A DNA stretch of 64,000 nucleotides from Stramonita haemastoma (GCA_030674155.1 CM060334.1:40701651-40765650), one strand, 5' to 3'; positions 37,728-46,443 are shown, counted from the stretch's first letter. The notes: a model not told the origin generated them from the letters alone. Translations and numbers: made by a program.

Positions 37728-38725
37728 TGTGCGTGCGTGTATAAGGTAAAGGAGTAGTCAGTGTTGTGGTGTGATGATGGCAGGATCTGCAGAAGCTGGA
37801 AGAGGATCTGGAAATCATGAAGGGAAAGCTGCAGGACTATCATGATCTGCCAGCGGTGAGACAGATAGACAGAGGGAGAGAGAGAAAGAGAGAGAGACAG
37901 ACAGACAGACAGAGATACAGAGAGAGACAGACAGACAGAGACACACAGACAGACAGACCGACAGACAGAGATACAGAGAGAGACAGACAGAGACACATAG
38001 AGACAGACAGACAGACAGACGGAGATACAGAGAGAGAGAGAGACAGAGAGGGAAGGGGGAAGAGAGAGAGAGAGAGAATGTGTGTTTGTGTGTGTGCATG
38101 TACCATGTGTGGATGCGTGTGTTTGTGGGCGTGTTCTGACATCGTTTTATTCACTAGCACTTGAATGTGCAAAAGCTTGCACACACACACACACCAGTGT
38201 TGATTCTAGGGTGCGCCCTTGCGGGATTCCCACATTTTTTAAAACTTTGCCGCAAAATAATGTGACCAGTGCGCCCTAACGGACGCAAAAAAACTGTGGC
38301 TAGCGCATTTTTTAACAAACAGTGCGCCCCCCGCAACTGCTGTTTGTATAGTTTTCAAAATAGCGCTACATGCGTTGATCATTACGTTGATACCCCAGGG
38401 ACAGCAGGATGCACTGATTAGCGCCTACAGTCGTCACAACCATGACAATGCGGCTGGTCTGACGTCATTTTCCTACTCATTTACATCATTAAGTCATTTT
38501 TCAAAGGAGCCGTGACTCCTGAAACAAGTGAAACAAGTGACGTCATTGTGACAGAGATCATTAGTGGTGTTAGTGGAAGAAGCCCTGTCCCAGCTGGGTT
38601 CAAAGCTGATAGACCTAAGAGTTTTCAAGGCGGTTTTTCAGATCTGGCTAGACAAGTAGCCCGTGCTTGGCAACAATAATGATGGCACAGGATAGACTAT
38701 CAGCCGGATATCAAAAATGACTTTG

Positions 38726-38759
<34 letters not shown>

Positions 38760-38850
38760 CCCTCCCCCCCCTCTCTCTCTCTCCTGCATGGGAAGAAAAA
38801 GACTTTAATATTGGATTTCACCTCTTATCTAGATCTCTTTAACAGAAAAT

Positions 38851-38923
<73 letters not shown>

Positions 38924-39054
38924 CCCTCTCCCCCCTCCCTCCCTCATGGGAGGGGGAGGGGCAAGACTTTGATATTGGCTTTCACCTCTCTCCTCATCTA
39001 GATCTAGATCTCTCTCTAACTCTGAAAGTGGAAATACAAAATTGACTTTGACCT

Positions 39055-39107
<53 letters not shown>

Positions 39108-39274
39108 ATATGGAGGAAAAGATCAGACTTAGACATGGCTTTAACCCCTTTTCTCATCTAGATCTAAATCTAGTTCTCCCTCCAACTCTGAATGGAAATA
39201 CAAAATGGACTTTTGACATCCTTCCTCCCTTTCCATCTCTCTCTCTCCCTCTCCCTCCTTCTCTCTCTCTCTCT

Positions 39275-39360
<86 letters not shown>

Positions 39361-39492
39361 ATGGTAAGGGGGGGGGGGGGGGGGTAAGACTGATTTTGGC
39401 TCTTACCTCTTTTTTCCATCTAGCTCTCTCTCCAACTAAAAATGTGAAATACAAATTTCACTCTCACTCTCTCTCTCCTTCCTTCCCTCCCT

Positions 39493-39525
<33 letters not shown>

Positions 39526-42500
39526 TCCCCCTCCCCTCTCTCTCCTGTGTAAGAAAATAATTTTACAGACCACTGCAATATATAAGGTGTATATTAATTC
39601 TTTCATTCCCACAGCCCGGTTTACCGGTCTGCAGACTTTTCTTCCTTTCCTTCCCAGCGCCCGTATACCGTCTCCACTAACAAACACCCTTCCTTCCCAC
39701 AGCCCGGTAAACCGGCTCAGCAGGGAGCGCTCTGTTCTTCCCGTTAGTTGCTTATCAGTTGTCAGTCACTAACGGTCTTTGTTTATGTAAGGAATTCCAG
39801 GCTGGCACCTCCCTTCCTCCTCCCCTCCCCCCCCCCTCCCTCATTAATCTTGACCTGTCAGCATCTTGCCCCTTCAGCCACTACCCAGTCTATGTAGTAG
39901 TAGCTGTGAATGGAATGCAGTTCCAGCATTGGTCTTCCAGCTCTCCCCCCCCCTCTCACCCCCCCCCCTTCCCCCCCCCCCCCCTACACTCGTGAGAAAG
40001 TAGTGGCTTGAGAAATTAGTTGGTTTTAGAATGAGTGTAAGAGTGTGTGTGAAGATGTGGCTTATTTCTTGGCTGTGAAAATGGAAGGTGGAGAGAATTC
40101 GATTCTGATCAAGGTGTATTATACATGTGTCACCTGTGTGTGACATATCATGTGATACTTGGACAGAAGGCAGACATATGTAATTAGAGAACATGCAAAT
40201 ACTATCTGTATATAAAAAGTGTGCAAAATAGTGTGGAGCTTGCTCTCTTATTGGTGTGTGTAGTCATACACAGTCTACAAAAAAGAGAATAAACTGTTGA
40301 TGTGTTGGGGACAATCATGGTGACAATGGAGACAGTTCTCATGGAGTATTCATATAAACAATGCAAGGGATGTACATGAGCATCAGTTGGTGAGTACAAG
40401 CACGAAACATACAACTGGCTAGAAAAATACTGATCTGCATGGAGTGCGTGATGGCATACCTGTTTTTTTACTGTCAACTTACTTGTTTTACACCTGTGTC
40501 ACCTGTCATGTTACTGTGAAGTGTCAACATGGTCACCAACACCATCTCACATCAATTACCTACACAATGGTATATGACATTCTTTGGTTCACATAATATG
40601 GCTACTGCTGTAAGTCTGTAAAGTAAGTACCCCATTATGCTAAGTGTTTTGGTCTGTAAATCCGGAATGAAGGGAAGAAACAGACAAGAGGAAGCTGGGA
40701 ATAAAGGGAAGCAATAGCAACTGTAAATTGGGAATGAAAGAGTTAAATCCTGTCTGCCTACATACCATCCTGTTTGTTTTGTTTCTCGTTCTTGAAAAAT
40801 AGCAGAAATCAGAGTACTAACGGTATTATGAGCAAAATATACTACTTACTACTTGTCCCTTTTTTATGAAGAGAAATGGGGGGAGGGGGGCAAATGCCCC
40901 CTTTTTTTCATTTCAGGGGGCCCTTGGGCCCCCTTTTTTGAAATCCTTGAAATCCTAGAATCAACACTGCACACACACACGCACTCACGCACTCACTCAC
41001 TCTCACTCACTCACTCACTCACTCACTCACTCACTCACTGGGCAATATCACCTCCATGAAGACCTCTAAGAATAGTTCTAAGCATAGCAAATGCAGGTAT
41101 ATGGAACGTAATAGGTATGGAGCCTCTGCCCACGCAAATAGTACTGACCATGGTTCATAGTTGTATGTACATCAATAGCACAGCAGGGTGTGGCTTTTGC
41201 AAAGGGAAATAACTGTTTAATTTTCCCTGTGTGTTTTTGATTTTACGTCTGTACACTTAAAGTGATATTAGACGAAGGAAAGATGGGAGGGGGGCAAGAA
41301 GGAGATGAGGGTTTAAAAAAAAAAAGAAGAAAAAAAAAAAAGAAACACAAATAATAACAAAAACATCGAACAACAAAAAACTTTAAAATCTAAAACTGTT
41401 AGATGAACAATTCATTGCAAACTACATGTGATGGCTGCCGTGAATAAAGCAAAAAGTACATTGCCACAGTAGGGTGTTATAATTTCACAGTCTTCACAGT
41501 CATACTTTATAAAAAAGAGAATACTGGGGATCGCATCAGAGACAATGCTATCTCACACAGTAACTTTGGATTGATTAACACTTCTTGCAGAGACTTATCT
41601 TGAAATGGTGGTAGGAACTGTTTCAAACCTTGACAATGATACAAAACATGAACATTGGAAAGTTTTTCACCACATATGCATTTTATATTTTTGGCAAATT
41701 TTGCTTGAAATGCATTTAACTTCAATCTGTGAATTAGAGAAACAATATTTCTAGTGCTGGATTTTTTAAAGCCGTACCGAGTACACAGGATGTTCTCAAT
41801 ATCCAGAACTGAACAAGTATGCTGGGGATAGCCAGCCTCTTCATGTTTCTTTTTTACATGTTTCCAGCAAACATTTTGAAGCAAAGCATAACCCTCATGA
41901 AGAGAAAGAGGAATGTCTAAAACATTCGAACAGCTAGAATGTTTTGCCGCCTTTTTGGCTGCTTTGTCAACCTTTTCATTGAAATAAAGACCACAGTGAG
42001 ATGGAACCCAGCAGAAAGTGACATTCGAACCCCTCAGTGTTTGCAAAGATATGTGATGCTCCACCACATAAGGAGTCGCATTGCACCAGAGGTCAATTTT
42101 TAGTTATTTACATTTTATTAATCTGCAATGAAATAGCTATACAATAGAAAAAAAAAGATTGAAAATCTGAAAATTCTATGAAAAGTTATTACAAGTTGAA
42201 ATGATAGACTGCAGGAAATGACAAAACGAGAAATGGGCAAGTTTAGCGTCATAATTAATGGTCAGAATGAGGGCGTGGGCATTTTTTAAGCATGTCTAAA
42301 AGCAAAAGGATACAAAAATAGGACTTGATATTTCATTACAAGGTAGAATAATGGCTATAGTTTTATAATCAATCAAAATCTGAAAATTGCCAACTTGACC
42401 CCACCTGCCTTTAATGGCTTCTAGCGGAAAAGTGGGTTATGTGCTAAGCAACTCATTTCGTGGTGGAGCATCACATACGTGCTTATGAATACCATAACAA

Positions 42501-43269
42501 TGTACATGTATTTACCATAATTCATAGACTATCTGTGCATTTTCTGCTGTTGTTGAAATAGAACCTTGAAGTTTATTTGATGCTGTGGCTCCTGATGCAT
42601 CACTGACTGACAATGAAATCAAGACACTCATTCCTTCTTGACTGTCACTTTTGAGATGAAGTTAACCTGTTTTCTTTCTGGTTTTACTTCATTCTGTGTC
42701 AGACGAGTTGTTCATTGAAGACATAACCCACAGCTGAAGCCTTTGATTGGCGCTTAAGTATTAAGAAATAATAAGTGATTGGTTCTTGGGATCACATTTT
42801 ACATTAAAAAAAACAACAACACCCAAAACTTTTTTTTCCAAGATGGCGTACATCATCATCATCAAGGAAATCAATGAACTTGTTAGGTACCTTAGATTTT
42901 AGGCATAAGTTTTTGACCCAAAAATGACAACGAATACCAAAGCATACCATTAAGAAGTTCTGATGTAATATAGTATAGCTCATTTGGCCAGAAGGGAGGA
43001 AGCAGAAGGTGAGGGCAATGATAGACAGAAGCTAGTGGGTACATGCTGTTGAGTTGGGTCCACATGTCTTATCCTCTGTGGCAGCTTATGTTTTGCTTTT
43101 TTCCACATGTTTATATCTATAGATATCAAAGATGTGGGCTTTATGAAAAAGCAGATCGTAGGCCATTGGTTATTGTACATGCAATTCATGCTTGTGTCAA
43201 AGTGTTGATGTGTTTGTGTCAGCAGGATCGTGTTTGTTAAATACTTTTGTGGTGTGTGTATGTGTGTGT

Positions 43270-43312
<43 letters not shown>

Positions 43313-44090
43313 TGTGTGTTGTGTGTGTGTGTGTGTGTGTGTTTGCAGGATATTTCTCAGGCTAAAATCAAACTGGCTGAACTGAGACGAAATGTGGTAA
43401 GTTAAGTCTGGATATTTTGTTTATTTGTTTTTTGTTTTGCTCGTTTGTTTGGTCTTGTTTGGCATTATTAATCTTATTTTTTTCTTTCAGCTGATTGAAA
43501 TAAAGTTTGAACTATATGTGTTTGGTTTGCTTTATTCAATTTTTTTTTTTTTTTTTAGTGTTTTTTTGTTGGGAGGGGGGGGGATGCTCTTGGACAATAG
43601 TGTCAAAGAGCTTGTATTTCTTATAGGGGAACAGTTGCATTGCATATTTTTAAAACTTGGTATGGACTCTTTACTTTTACATCGAAGACAAGGGATATTA
43701 TCATATTTGATCGATTATCGGTATGTTTAATATATTCTAGTTTTTTGAGATAAGTTTTTTTTTTTCACAGTTTTTAGTGTAGTTTGCATGAAACAGAAGG
43801 TACATGATCTTAAAGAATGAACAGAATTGAATGGAAGAACTTTCCCGAAGTCGGAATAGGGCTACTGCAATTGCTGTAATTAGGGAGAAGACATGCTGCC
43901 GTAATGGTATTACGGTGGGTTGAAAATGGTCGCATACACTACAATCTCACCATTGGTGAATCTGGGAGCTGTAGCTGAAGAATGAAGAAAGAAAAAAAGA
44001 AAGAAAAGGAAGAAATCATGATAGAGGTTGCTTAGAAGGACTCTGAGATGGAAGTCAATGCTAGTGGTAATGGTCACCACAGGCTGTGCA

Positions 44091-44158
<68 letters not shown>

Positions 44159-44633
44159 TTTTAACTCTTTAAAAATATGCAAGAGTCAGGACAGCTTTTC
44201 TTAGTCTTTTTTTTTTCTTTTTTTCTTCAGTTTTTATATTTCATTTTGTTTTTTTCCCAGTGCAGAAATAAGTTATCAAATCTGTTTCACTCGCAAACAA
44301 CAGTCTGTCTCTCACATGCAGCTTTTAATGGTTACAAAAGTCACACATATGTATCAGACTTTTTTTCTTTTAACATTGACGATGTGAAAATAAGTTTTTT
44401 TTCTTAGCTTCTTACAGTGCAGGAGTTGTGTGTTATCTGTCTTTTATATCATAACTTACTCTGATATAAAAGCTTTTTGGATATGCTGGTGATATTCATT
44501 TGTGTCAAGCTTTGTTGGATTGATATACATGTGAATAGAAGCTATTTTTTGCTGATTTCTGTTGGTGATTGATGTGTTTTAGGGTGTGTTGGAGAGCCAG
44601 CTCAGCCAGAAGATAGACGCCATGAAACTGTGA
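25994..44633 (+). CDS. HAUS1: HAUS augmin-like complex subunit 1 (nine exons)
   Basis: HAUS1 is a coiled-coil subunit of augmin. Augmin binds spindle microtubules and recruits the gamma-tubulin ring complex for branched microtubule nucleation; in known complexes HAUS1 belongs to the HAUS1/3/4/5 part. Joining nine phase-consistent exons (25994-26026, 27494-27668, 30867-30999, 32041-32175, 36032-36155, 36644-36709, 37784-37855, 43349-43396, 44583-44633) gives 837 nt and 278 residues, the same length as human HAUS1. Similarity is collinear: an N-terminal VQAWLDELF and [13 protein letters not shown], a Ser/Leu-rich [12 protein letters not shown], a Glu/Lys/Gln-rich coiled coil (about 115-246), then DYHDLP and a C-terminal KIDAMKL. 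All introns are GT-AG. The gene spans 18.6 kb, over 95% of it introns filled with transposons and microsatellites. No in-frame stop or frameshift was found in the joined exons. Exon 1 is the least certain part. Confidence 0.93.
26027..27493 (+). other. HAUS1 intron 1
   Basis: 1.47 kb, GT-AG, unusually repeat-poor for this window. A minus-strand open stretch at 26546-26755 ([19 protein letters not shown]) has a protein-like look but no splice sites or family I recognise. Confidence 0.65.
27494..27668 (+). CDS. HAUS1: HAUS1 coding exon 2 (residues 12-70)
   Basis: Acceptor TTTTTGTGTTAG|GTCCAG, donor CTGAAA|GTGAGT, phase 0 to 1. It encodes the most conserved part: [17 protein letters not shown], then a [12 protein letters not shown] helix and [20 protein letters not shown]. 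This exon identifies the gene. Confidence 0.95.
27764..28716 (-). mobile_element. CAGGGTTCGCG element, copy 1 (inverted)
   Basis: A 953 bp non-autonomous DNA transposon in HAUS1 intron 2. Its ends are CAGGGTTCGCG and CGCGAACCCTG. It is oriented opposite to copies 2-4. Near the ends are dense CCGGTA motifs (GATAACCGGTAATTGCCGG at the left). A SINE-B tail fragment lies at about 28139-28272. It sits in an (AT)n tract, so its duplication cannot be read. No transposase frame. Confidence 0.9.
28738..29687 (+). mobile_element. CAGGGTTCGCG element, copy 2
   Basis: 950 bp, head-to-head with copy 1 across a 21-bp (AT)n spacer (28717-28737). The left end has CAGGGTTCCCGCTAGG, one change from the family end; the right end is GTTATCGCGAACCCTG. 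The SINE-B fragment is at about 29190-29322. AT repeat flanks both sides. Confidence 0.9.
29688..29760. repeat. (AT)n-(GT)n microsatellite
   Basis: AT then GT, directly after copy 2 of the CAGGGTTCGCG element. Confidence 0.95.
30183..30512 (-). mobile_element. SINE-B, near full length
   Basis: Tail ATATCGAGGATAACAGAATA near 30193, body GGTCCCCGTGTGTATGCAG near 30238 and GTGCGTTCGCACACGGGGCC near 30350, and head at the right (GAATTGAACCCGGGTCTTC, ending GACCACTAGGCTATCCG). Inserted in HAUS1 intron 2, antisense to the gene. Confidence 0.85.
30690..30800 (-). mobile_element. SINE-B tail fragment
   Basis: GAGGATAATGGAACAAGCAC near 30693 to CACATAATGGCCTAA near 30784. It ends about 70 bp upstream of the HAUS1 exon 3 acceptor. 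Confidence 0.75.
30867..30999 (+). CDS. HAUS1: HAUS1 coding exon 3 (residues 70-114)
   Basis: Acceptor GTGTTGCAG|ACCAAC, donor TTCCAG|GTCAGC, phase 1 to 2. Encodes a Ser/Leu-rich segment, [15 protein letters not shown] then [16 protein letters not shown], which aligns with the Ser-rich LxxLVDSAVALETKDTS region of vertebrate HAUS1. Confidence 0.92.
31083..31320 (-). mobile_element. LINE tail fragment (WEDNI family)
   Basis: The minus strand reads [20 protein letters not shown], then with small frame breaks the EDNI/EWTGL-type end. It is the 3' coding end of a non-LTR element, 5'-truncated, in HAUS1 intron 3. Relatives: 11262-11405, 31689-31780, 33389-33474 and 61662-61935. Confidence 0.7.
31689..31780 (-). 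repeat. LINE tail block beside (GT)n, duplicate 1
   Basis: TCTAGGGAACTTTGTTATAA through CTCCCATCTCTTCAG, then GT repeat. The same block, again followed by (GT)n, occurs at 33389-33474 in the next intron. The minus strand reads [20 protein letters not shown]. Confidence 0.75.
31782..31946. repeat. (GT)n with (GGCGT)n pentanucleotide core
   Basis: (GT)n flanks a run of about ten GGCGT/GGCAT units at 31843-31895. On the minus strand this reads ACGCC/ATGCC. Confidence 0.92.
32041..32175 (+). CDS. HAUS1: HAUS1 coding exon 4 (residues 114-159)
   Basis: Acceptor GTGTGTATTCAG|CTATCT, donor CTCCA|GTGAGT, phase 2 to 2. Encodes [20 protein letters not shown] and a Lys/Glu/Leu-rich heptad-like stretch ending HEAILQ. 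It aligns without gaps to the coiled coil that follows the Ser-rich part in human HAUS1. An alternative acceptor 11 bp downstream (CTTCTAG) would break the frame. Confidence 0.92.
32230..33184 (+). mobile_element. CAGGGTTCGCG element, copy 3, 6-bp TSD
   Basis: 955 bp in HAUS1 intron 4. Ends CAGGGTTCGCGCTAGG and CGCGAACCCTG. Flanked by an exact 6-bp duplication, CTTTAC (32224-32229 and 33185-33190). SINE-B fragment at about 32695-32832. No coding capacity. Confidence 0.93.
33240..33384. repeat. (GAGT)n and (GT)n microsatellite
   Basis: GAGTGAGTGAGG units (33250-33290), then GT to about 33384 with GTAGTGTG slips. Confidence 0.92.
33389..33474 (-). repeat. LINE tail block beside (GT)n, duplicate 2
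   Basis: TCTAGGGAACTTTGTTACAA to TCCCATCTCTTCAG, matching 31689-31780 with a few changes, then (GT)n to 33523. Confidence 0.75.
33589..33713 (+). mobile_element. LINE 3' UTR fragment, second copy
   Basis: GTGATCATATGTCTTTTCTA and AACATTGTATCCAAACATTG match 4950-5005, and ATATAATGTCTGAATAAATA matches near 5084. The copy is truncated before the (TTGAC)n tail and runs into (GT)n at 33715. Confidence 0.7.
33715..34232. repeat. Very long degenerate (GT)n tract
   Basis: About 520 bp of GT with frequent GCATGC, GTGAGT and GCGTGC interruptions, the longest simple-repeat block in the window. Its all-Val/Cys and Thr/His open frames are artefacts. Confidence 0.95.
34468..35427 (+). mobile_element. CAGGGTTCGCG element, copy 4, 6-bp TSD
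   Basis: 960 bp in HAUS1 intron 4, same orientation as copy 3. Ends CAGGGTTCGCGCTAGG and ATTGCGAACCCTG. Exact 6-bp duplication TATAGC (34462-34467 and 35428-35433). SINE-B fragment at about 34927-35065. Gaps and substitutions relative to copy 3 show independent decay. Confidence 0.93.
35682..35716. repeat. Poly-C run (35 bp)
   Basis: Pure run of 35 C in HAUS1 intron 4. Its length is uncertain for technical reasons. Confidence 0.9.
35789..35982 (-). mobile_element. SINE-C with internal deletion
   Basis: Right end GATGCTGCTTAACCTTAGCT and GACCACTGAGCTATCCCATC (tRNA-like plus 5S-like head, minus strand). Left end AAGGGTAAAGGTGTCCCAT. The middle of the body is deleted. It lies 50 bp upstream of the HAUS1 exon 5 acceptor. 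Confidence 0.78.
36032..36155 (+). CDS. HAUS1: HAUS1 coding exon 5 (residues 159-200)
   Basis: Acceptor GCCTTTTCCAG|AACTTT, donor CTCAAG|GTGACT, phase 2 to 0. Encodes [20 protein letters not shown] then [17 protein letters not shown], a coiled-coil segment. Confidence 0.93.
36197..36340 (+). repeat. Old interspersed repeat (family J), copy 2
   Basis: GCTCAGACAGCAGCTACCAT, TGTCATATGAGCAATAATG and AAGGCAGAAATAGGGAGGG match 19430-19690. Confidence 0.6.
36405..36590. repeat. (CACG)n-(CA)n microsatellite
   Basis: GCAC/CGCA repeats, then about 65 bp of pure CA, ending 50 bp before the exon 6 acceptor. Confidence 0.95.
36644..36709 (+). CDS. HAUS1: HAUS1 coding exon 6 (residues 201-222)
   Basis: Acceptor TTTCTTTTTCAG|AGCACA with a good pyrimidine tract, donor GCCAAG|GTATGT, phase 0. 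Encodes [20 protein letters not shown], aligning with the 'ARGMDASLSHQSL' region of human HAUS1. Confidence 0.93.
37130..37370. repeat. Inverted pair of tRNA-like heads
   Basis: The left arm (about 37130-37200) has CTGAGTGGTTAAGACCGTTT and a GATTCGAGTC B box. The right arm (about 37294-37370) is its reverse complement in diverged form (GAGATTCAAATCC and GGTCTTAACCACTGGGC). Both share GGTCCATGAAGTC. The ~93 bp between them carry no match. It looks like a SINE with a serine- or leucine-type tRNA head arranged as a palindromic dimer. Confidence 0.6.
37503..37736. repeat. Degenerate (GT)n tract
   Basis: About 230 bp of GT with GCGTGC and TCTGG interruptions. It ends about 48 bp upstream of the HAUS1 exon 7 acceptor. 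Confidence 0.93.
37784..37855 (+). CDS. HAUS1: HAUS1 coding exon 7 (residues 223-246)
   Basis: Acceptor GATGATGGCAG|GATCTG, with almost no pyrimidine tract; donor CCAGCG|GTGAGA; phase 0. Encodes [20 protein letters not shown] then DLPA, aligning with the human 'LESYLDLMP' region. Confidence 0.93.
37858..38078. repeat. (AGAC)n/(GA)n degenerate minisatellite
   Basis: Starts directly after the exon 7 donor. Blocks of AGACAGACAGAC alternate with GAGATACAGAGAGAG roughly every 50-55 bp. Confidence 0.88.
38195..40969. mobile_element. 2.8 kb element with 16-bp perfect TIRs
   Basis: Bounded by CAGTGTTGATTCTAGG (38195-38210) and its exact complement CCTAGAATCAACACTG (40954-40969), both in CA-repeat DNA. 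Subterminal GTGCGCCC motifs lie at the left, and a G/C palindrome (GGGGGCCCTTGGGCCCCC) near 40916-40933 at the right. The CAGTGTTG end fits hAT-type elements (8-bp duplications in that group), but CA flanks hide the duplication, so the superfamily is inferred. It contains no transposase; it holds a CT-rich tandem array (38730-39560) and sequence of unknown origin. It occupies most of HAUS1 intron 7. Confidence 0.85.
38730..39560 (+). repeat. CT-rich tandem array inside the 2.8 kb element
   Basis: About four to five units of 130-230 bp. Each has C/CT tracts, a GACTTTGATATTGGCTTTCA-like block, CTCATCTAGATCTAGATCT, and AACTCTGAAAGTGGAAATAC. Unit lengths differ mainly by their (CT)n length. It is a minisatellite with embedded microsatellites. 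Confidence 0.8.
40970..41040. repeat. (CA)n-(CACT)n microsatellite
   Basis: Directly after the right end of the 2.8 kb element; ACTC units repeat about 12 times. Confidence 0.9.
41229..41300 (+). repeat. Microsatellite-linked repeat (family E), copy 3
   Basis: GATTTTACGTCTGTACACTT and AAAGTGATATTAGACGAAGG match the 14397 and 22430 copies. An A-rich stretch follows, as at 14450. Confidence 0.55.
41507..42050 (-). mobile_element. LINE 3' fragment: RNase H end and C-terminus
   Basis: A continuous minus-strand frame reads [20 protein letters not shown] (end of RNase H), [20 protein letters not shown], and [19 protein letters not shown] (zinc-knuckle-like) to a stop at 41507. It resembles the fragment at 14960-15993 and is probably a sister family. 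The frame is intact over ~180 codons. At its 5' edge it is interrupted by the MITE whose TA target is at 42050-42051. Confidence 0.82.
42052..42475. mobile_element. MITE with TA target site, copy 2
   Basis: 424 bp with perfect terminal inverted repeats TGTGATGCTCCACCAC / GTGGTGGAGCATCACA and TA at both flanks (42050-42051 and 42476-42477). It is an inverted relative of 207-614. It lies at the 5' edge of a LINE fragment in HAUS1 intron 7. Confidence 0.85.
42478..43252 (+). other. HAUS1 intron 7, non-repetitive part
   Basis: No further element or exon recognised. Confidence 0.45.
43253..43348. repeat. (GT)n tract abutting HAUS1 exon 8
   Basis: About 90 bp of GT ending GTGTTTGCAG at the exon 8 acceptor (AG at 43347-43348). 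The tract takes the place of a normal polypyrimidine tract. Confidence 0.95.
43349..43396 (+). CDS. HAUS1: HAUS1 coding exon 8 (residues 247-262)
   Basis: Acceptor GTTTGCAG|GATATT, donor AATGTG|GTAAGT (a strong donor), phase 0. Encodes [16 protein letters not shown], aligning with the human 'SLAQVKIEEAKREL' segment. Confidence 0.93.
44093..44162. repeat. (AT)n(T)n tract in HAUS1 intron 8
   Basis: About 58 bp of AT followed by 12 T. Confidence 0.95.
44583..44633 (+). CDS. HAUS1: HAUS1 coding exon 9 (residues 263-278, stop)
   Basis: Acceptor GATGTGTTTTAG|GGTGTG, phase 0. Encodes [16 protein letters not shown] and TGA at 44631-44633. The C-terminus matches the short 'ELTRRVDMMEL' end of human HAUS1. 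Confidence 0.93.
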   Translation, partial: GVLESQLSQKIDAMKL

Positions 44634-45301
44634 TCCAGGGGAGGAGTGTTTGTTCACACAGTTTGCCATCCAGCCTGTTCAGAAACTGCTCTAAGTCCAG
44701 TGCTTCACCTTGTGATGGTTATCAAACCACAATGACAGCTGCAAACCTGTTTGAAACGTTTGACATGTTTGAAACCAGTACAGGTATGGACCAACTTTGA
44801 ATCCTGAATTGGCTTGTTTTGAGCTAAGTGATACCAGAGTACACCAGTTCTCAGTATCAAACTTGCCCAGTTTTGACCTTATTCAGTATCAGACTTGCCC
44901 TGTTTTGACCTAAATGATGCCAGAGTGAGTACAGACCTGCATCGAAATGGATGAAAGATCTCGGCATGCATATGACAAGGGAGGGGGTGCAAGGTTAGAA
45001 GCAAGCGTTTTGGAACATTCTTGACCACCTCAATTGATGGAACACAGATGTTCACATGTCAGTCCTGGTGTAGTGGGATCGATGTCTTCAGAGAAATAAG
45101 ATATAGGTAGTGTACTGTTGTGGTGGATCAAAAGACATTGCTACAGCATTTGTGTAACTCTTTTTTTTTAAATTTTTATTTTTTAGATCAGATTTTCAGT
45201 TTTTCCATTGTGCAACTAGGGAGTGATAGCATGTGTGTAACTCATTTTCAGGCCAGCAGATCACAGTATCCTCTTGGACAGTAAACAGCCTTAGATTTGA
45301 T

Positions 45302-45388
45302 TTGATTTATTCTTTTATATCGAGGATAATGGAATAAGCACTCTTGTGCTTTTTTACATCCAGTCCCCGGGGTATGCAGTTTTGTAGA
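45302..45388 (-). mobile_element. SINE-B tail fragment
   Basis: ATATCGAGGATAATGGAATA to GGTATGCAGTTTTGTA. If the 3' UTR extends to 46449, this fragment is transcribed within it. Confidence 0.75.
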
Positions 45389-46291
45389 GACAGTGTTCAG
45401 TCATTGTACCACTTTGTAACAAAAGTGCAAGTTCTGAACTTTCCCTTTACCTTTTAGAGATCATCTATACCATTATGTTTATAGCTTCTGCTGATAACCT
45501 TTGTTTTTAAAAAAAAAAAAATTCATTTAAAGTAGAGTAGAGAGTTGTTTGGTTATGGTATCATCAAAAGAAAAATGAATGAATTTCAGTTTCTGTTATT
45601 GAACACCTGAACATGTAAAGTAAGGCTGCATTGTTGAGATATAATTATGTGGAAAAGAAAAACAACCAAAGAAAAAAGTCAACGATAGCTTGCATTTGTA
45701 GACAGCTATATATCCAAGAATGTTGTACAGGAATGGAGAAATCACAGCCTGGTAAGCATAATGTTGGTTCACAGACAGCTTTCTGCTAGGTTAACACTAC
45801 TCCCTACATTAAGGGAGAGAACCCCTCTTTCCTTGTACATATGCACTGTGCTCATTTGTACACTTCTGTTGCCCATATGTGGGTGCTACCTAGGGAAGGG
45901 CTAGGAGAGGGTTGGTTGCCCAGTAGTGGGCAACCCATAGGGAAAAGGTTAATGCAAGGTGAAATATTTCCGGCTGTAGAAGTGGGACACCCTTATTCAA
46001 GTTATTGACTGCAACCTTTTACTGACTTTGCCGACAGAAGTGGCAGACCTCTTAAAAAAAAAAAAAAAAAAAAAATTATTGAAAAAAAAAAATCTTTCTT
46101 TAGAAGTGGCAGACCTGTATAGGGCCCCTGGTGCAAGAATGAAATTAATGGTTACAGCAATTCCTTTGTTTCTAGAGCCAGCTACACTCTTTAAGCTTAA
46201 CAGAGAGTGAAGCTATTGTGGAGATCTGAGACAGTATTTTCTGTGTCAAGGGTGGTATTGTGTGATGTGTACATACACATATTGTGTGTTG

Positions 46292-46360
<69 letters not shown>

Positions 46361-46443
46361 GTGACTGTTATATATGTATATAAATATCATATATTGATTG
46401 TTATTCATGAGGTAAATGTGTGGTTTGAGAAATGAATCATGTG

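Noticed and set aside
37858..38078. CRISPR-like array
   Set aside because: The AGAC/GA periodicity is a degenerate minisatellite in a eukaryotic intron, with no conserved repeat and unique-spacer pattern.
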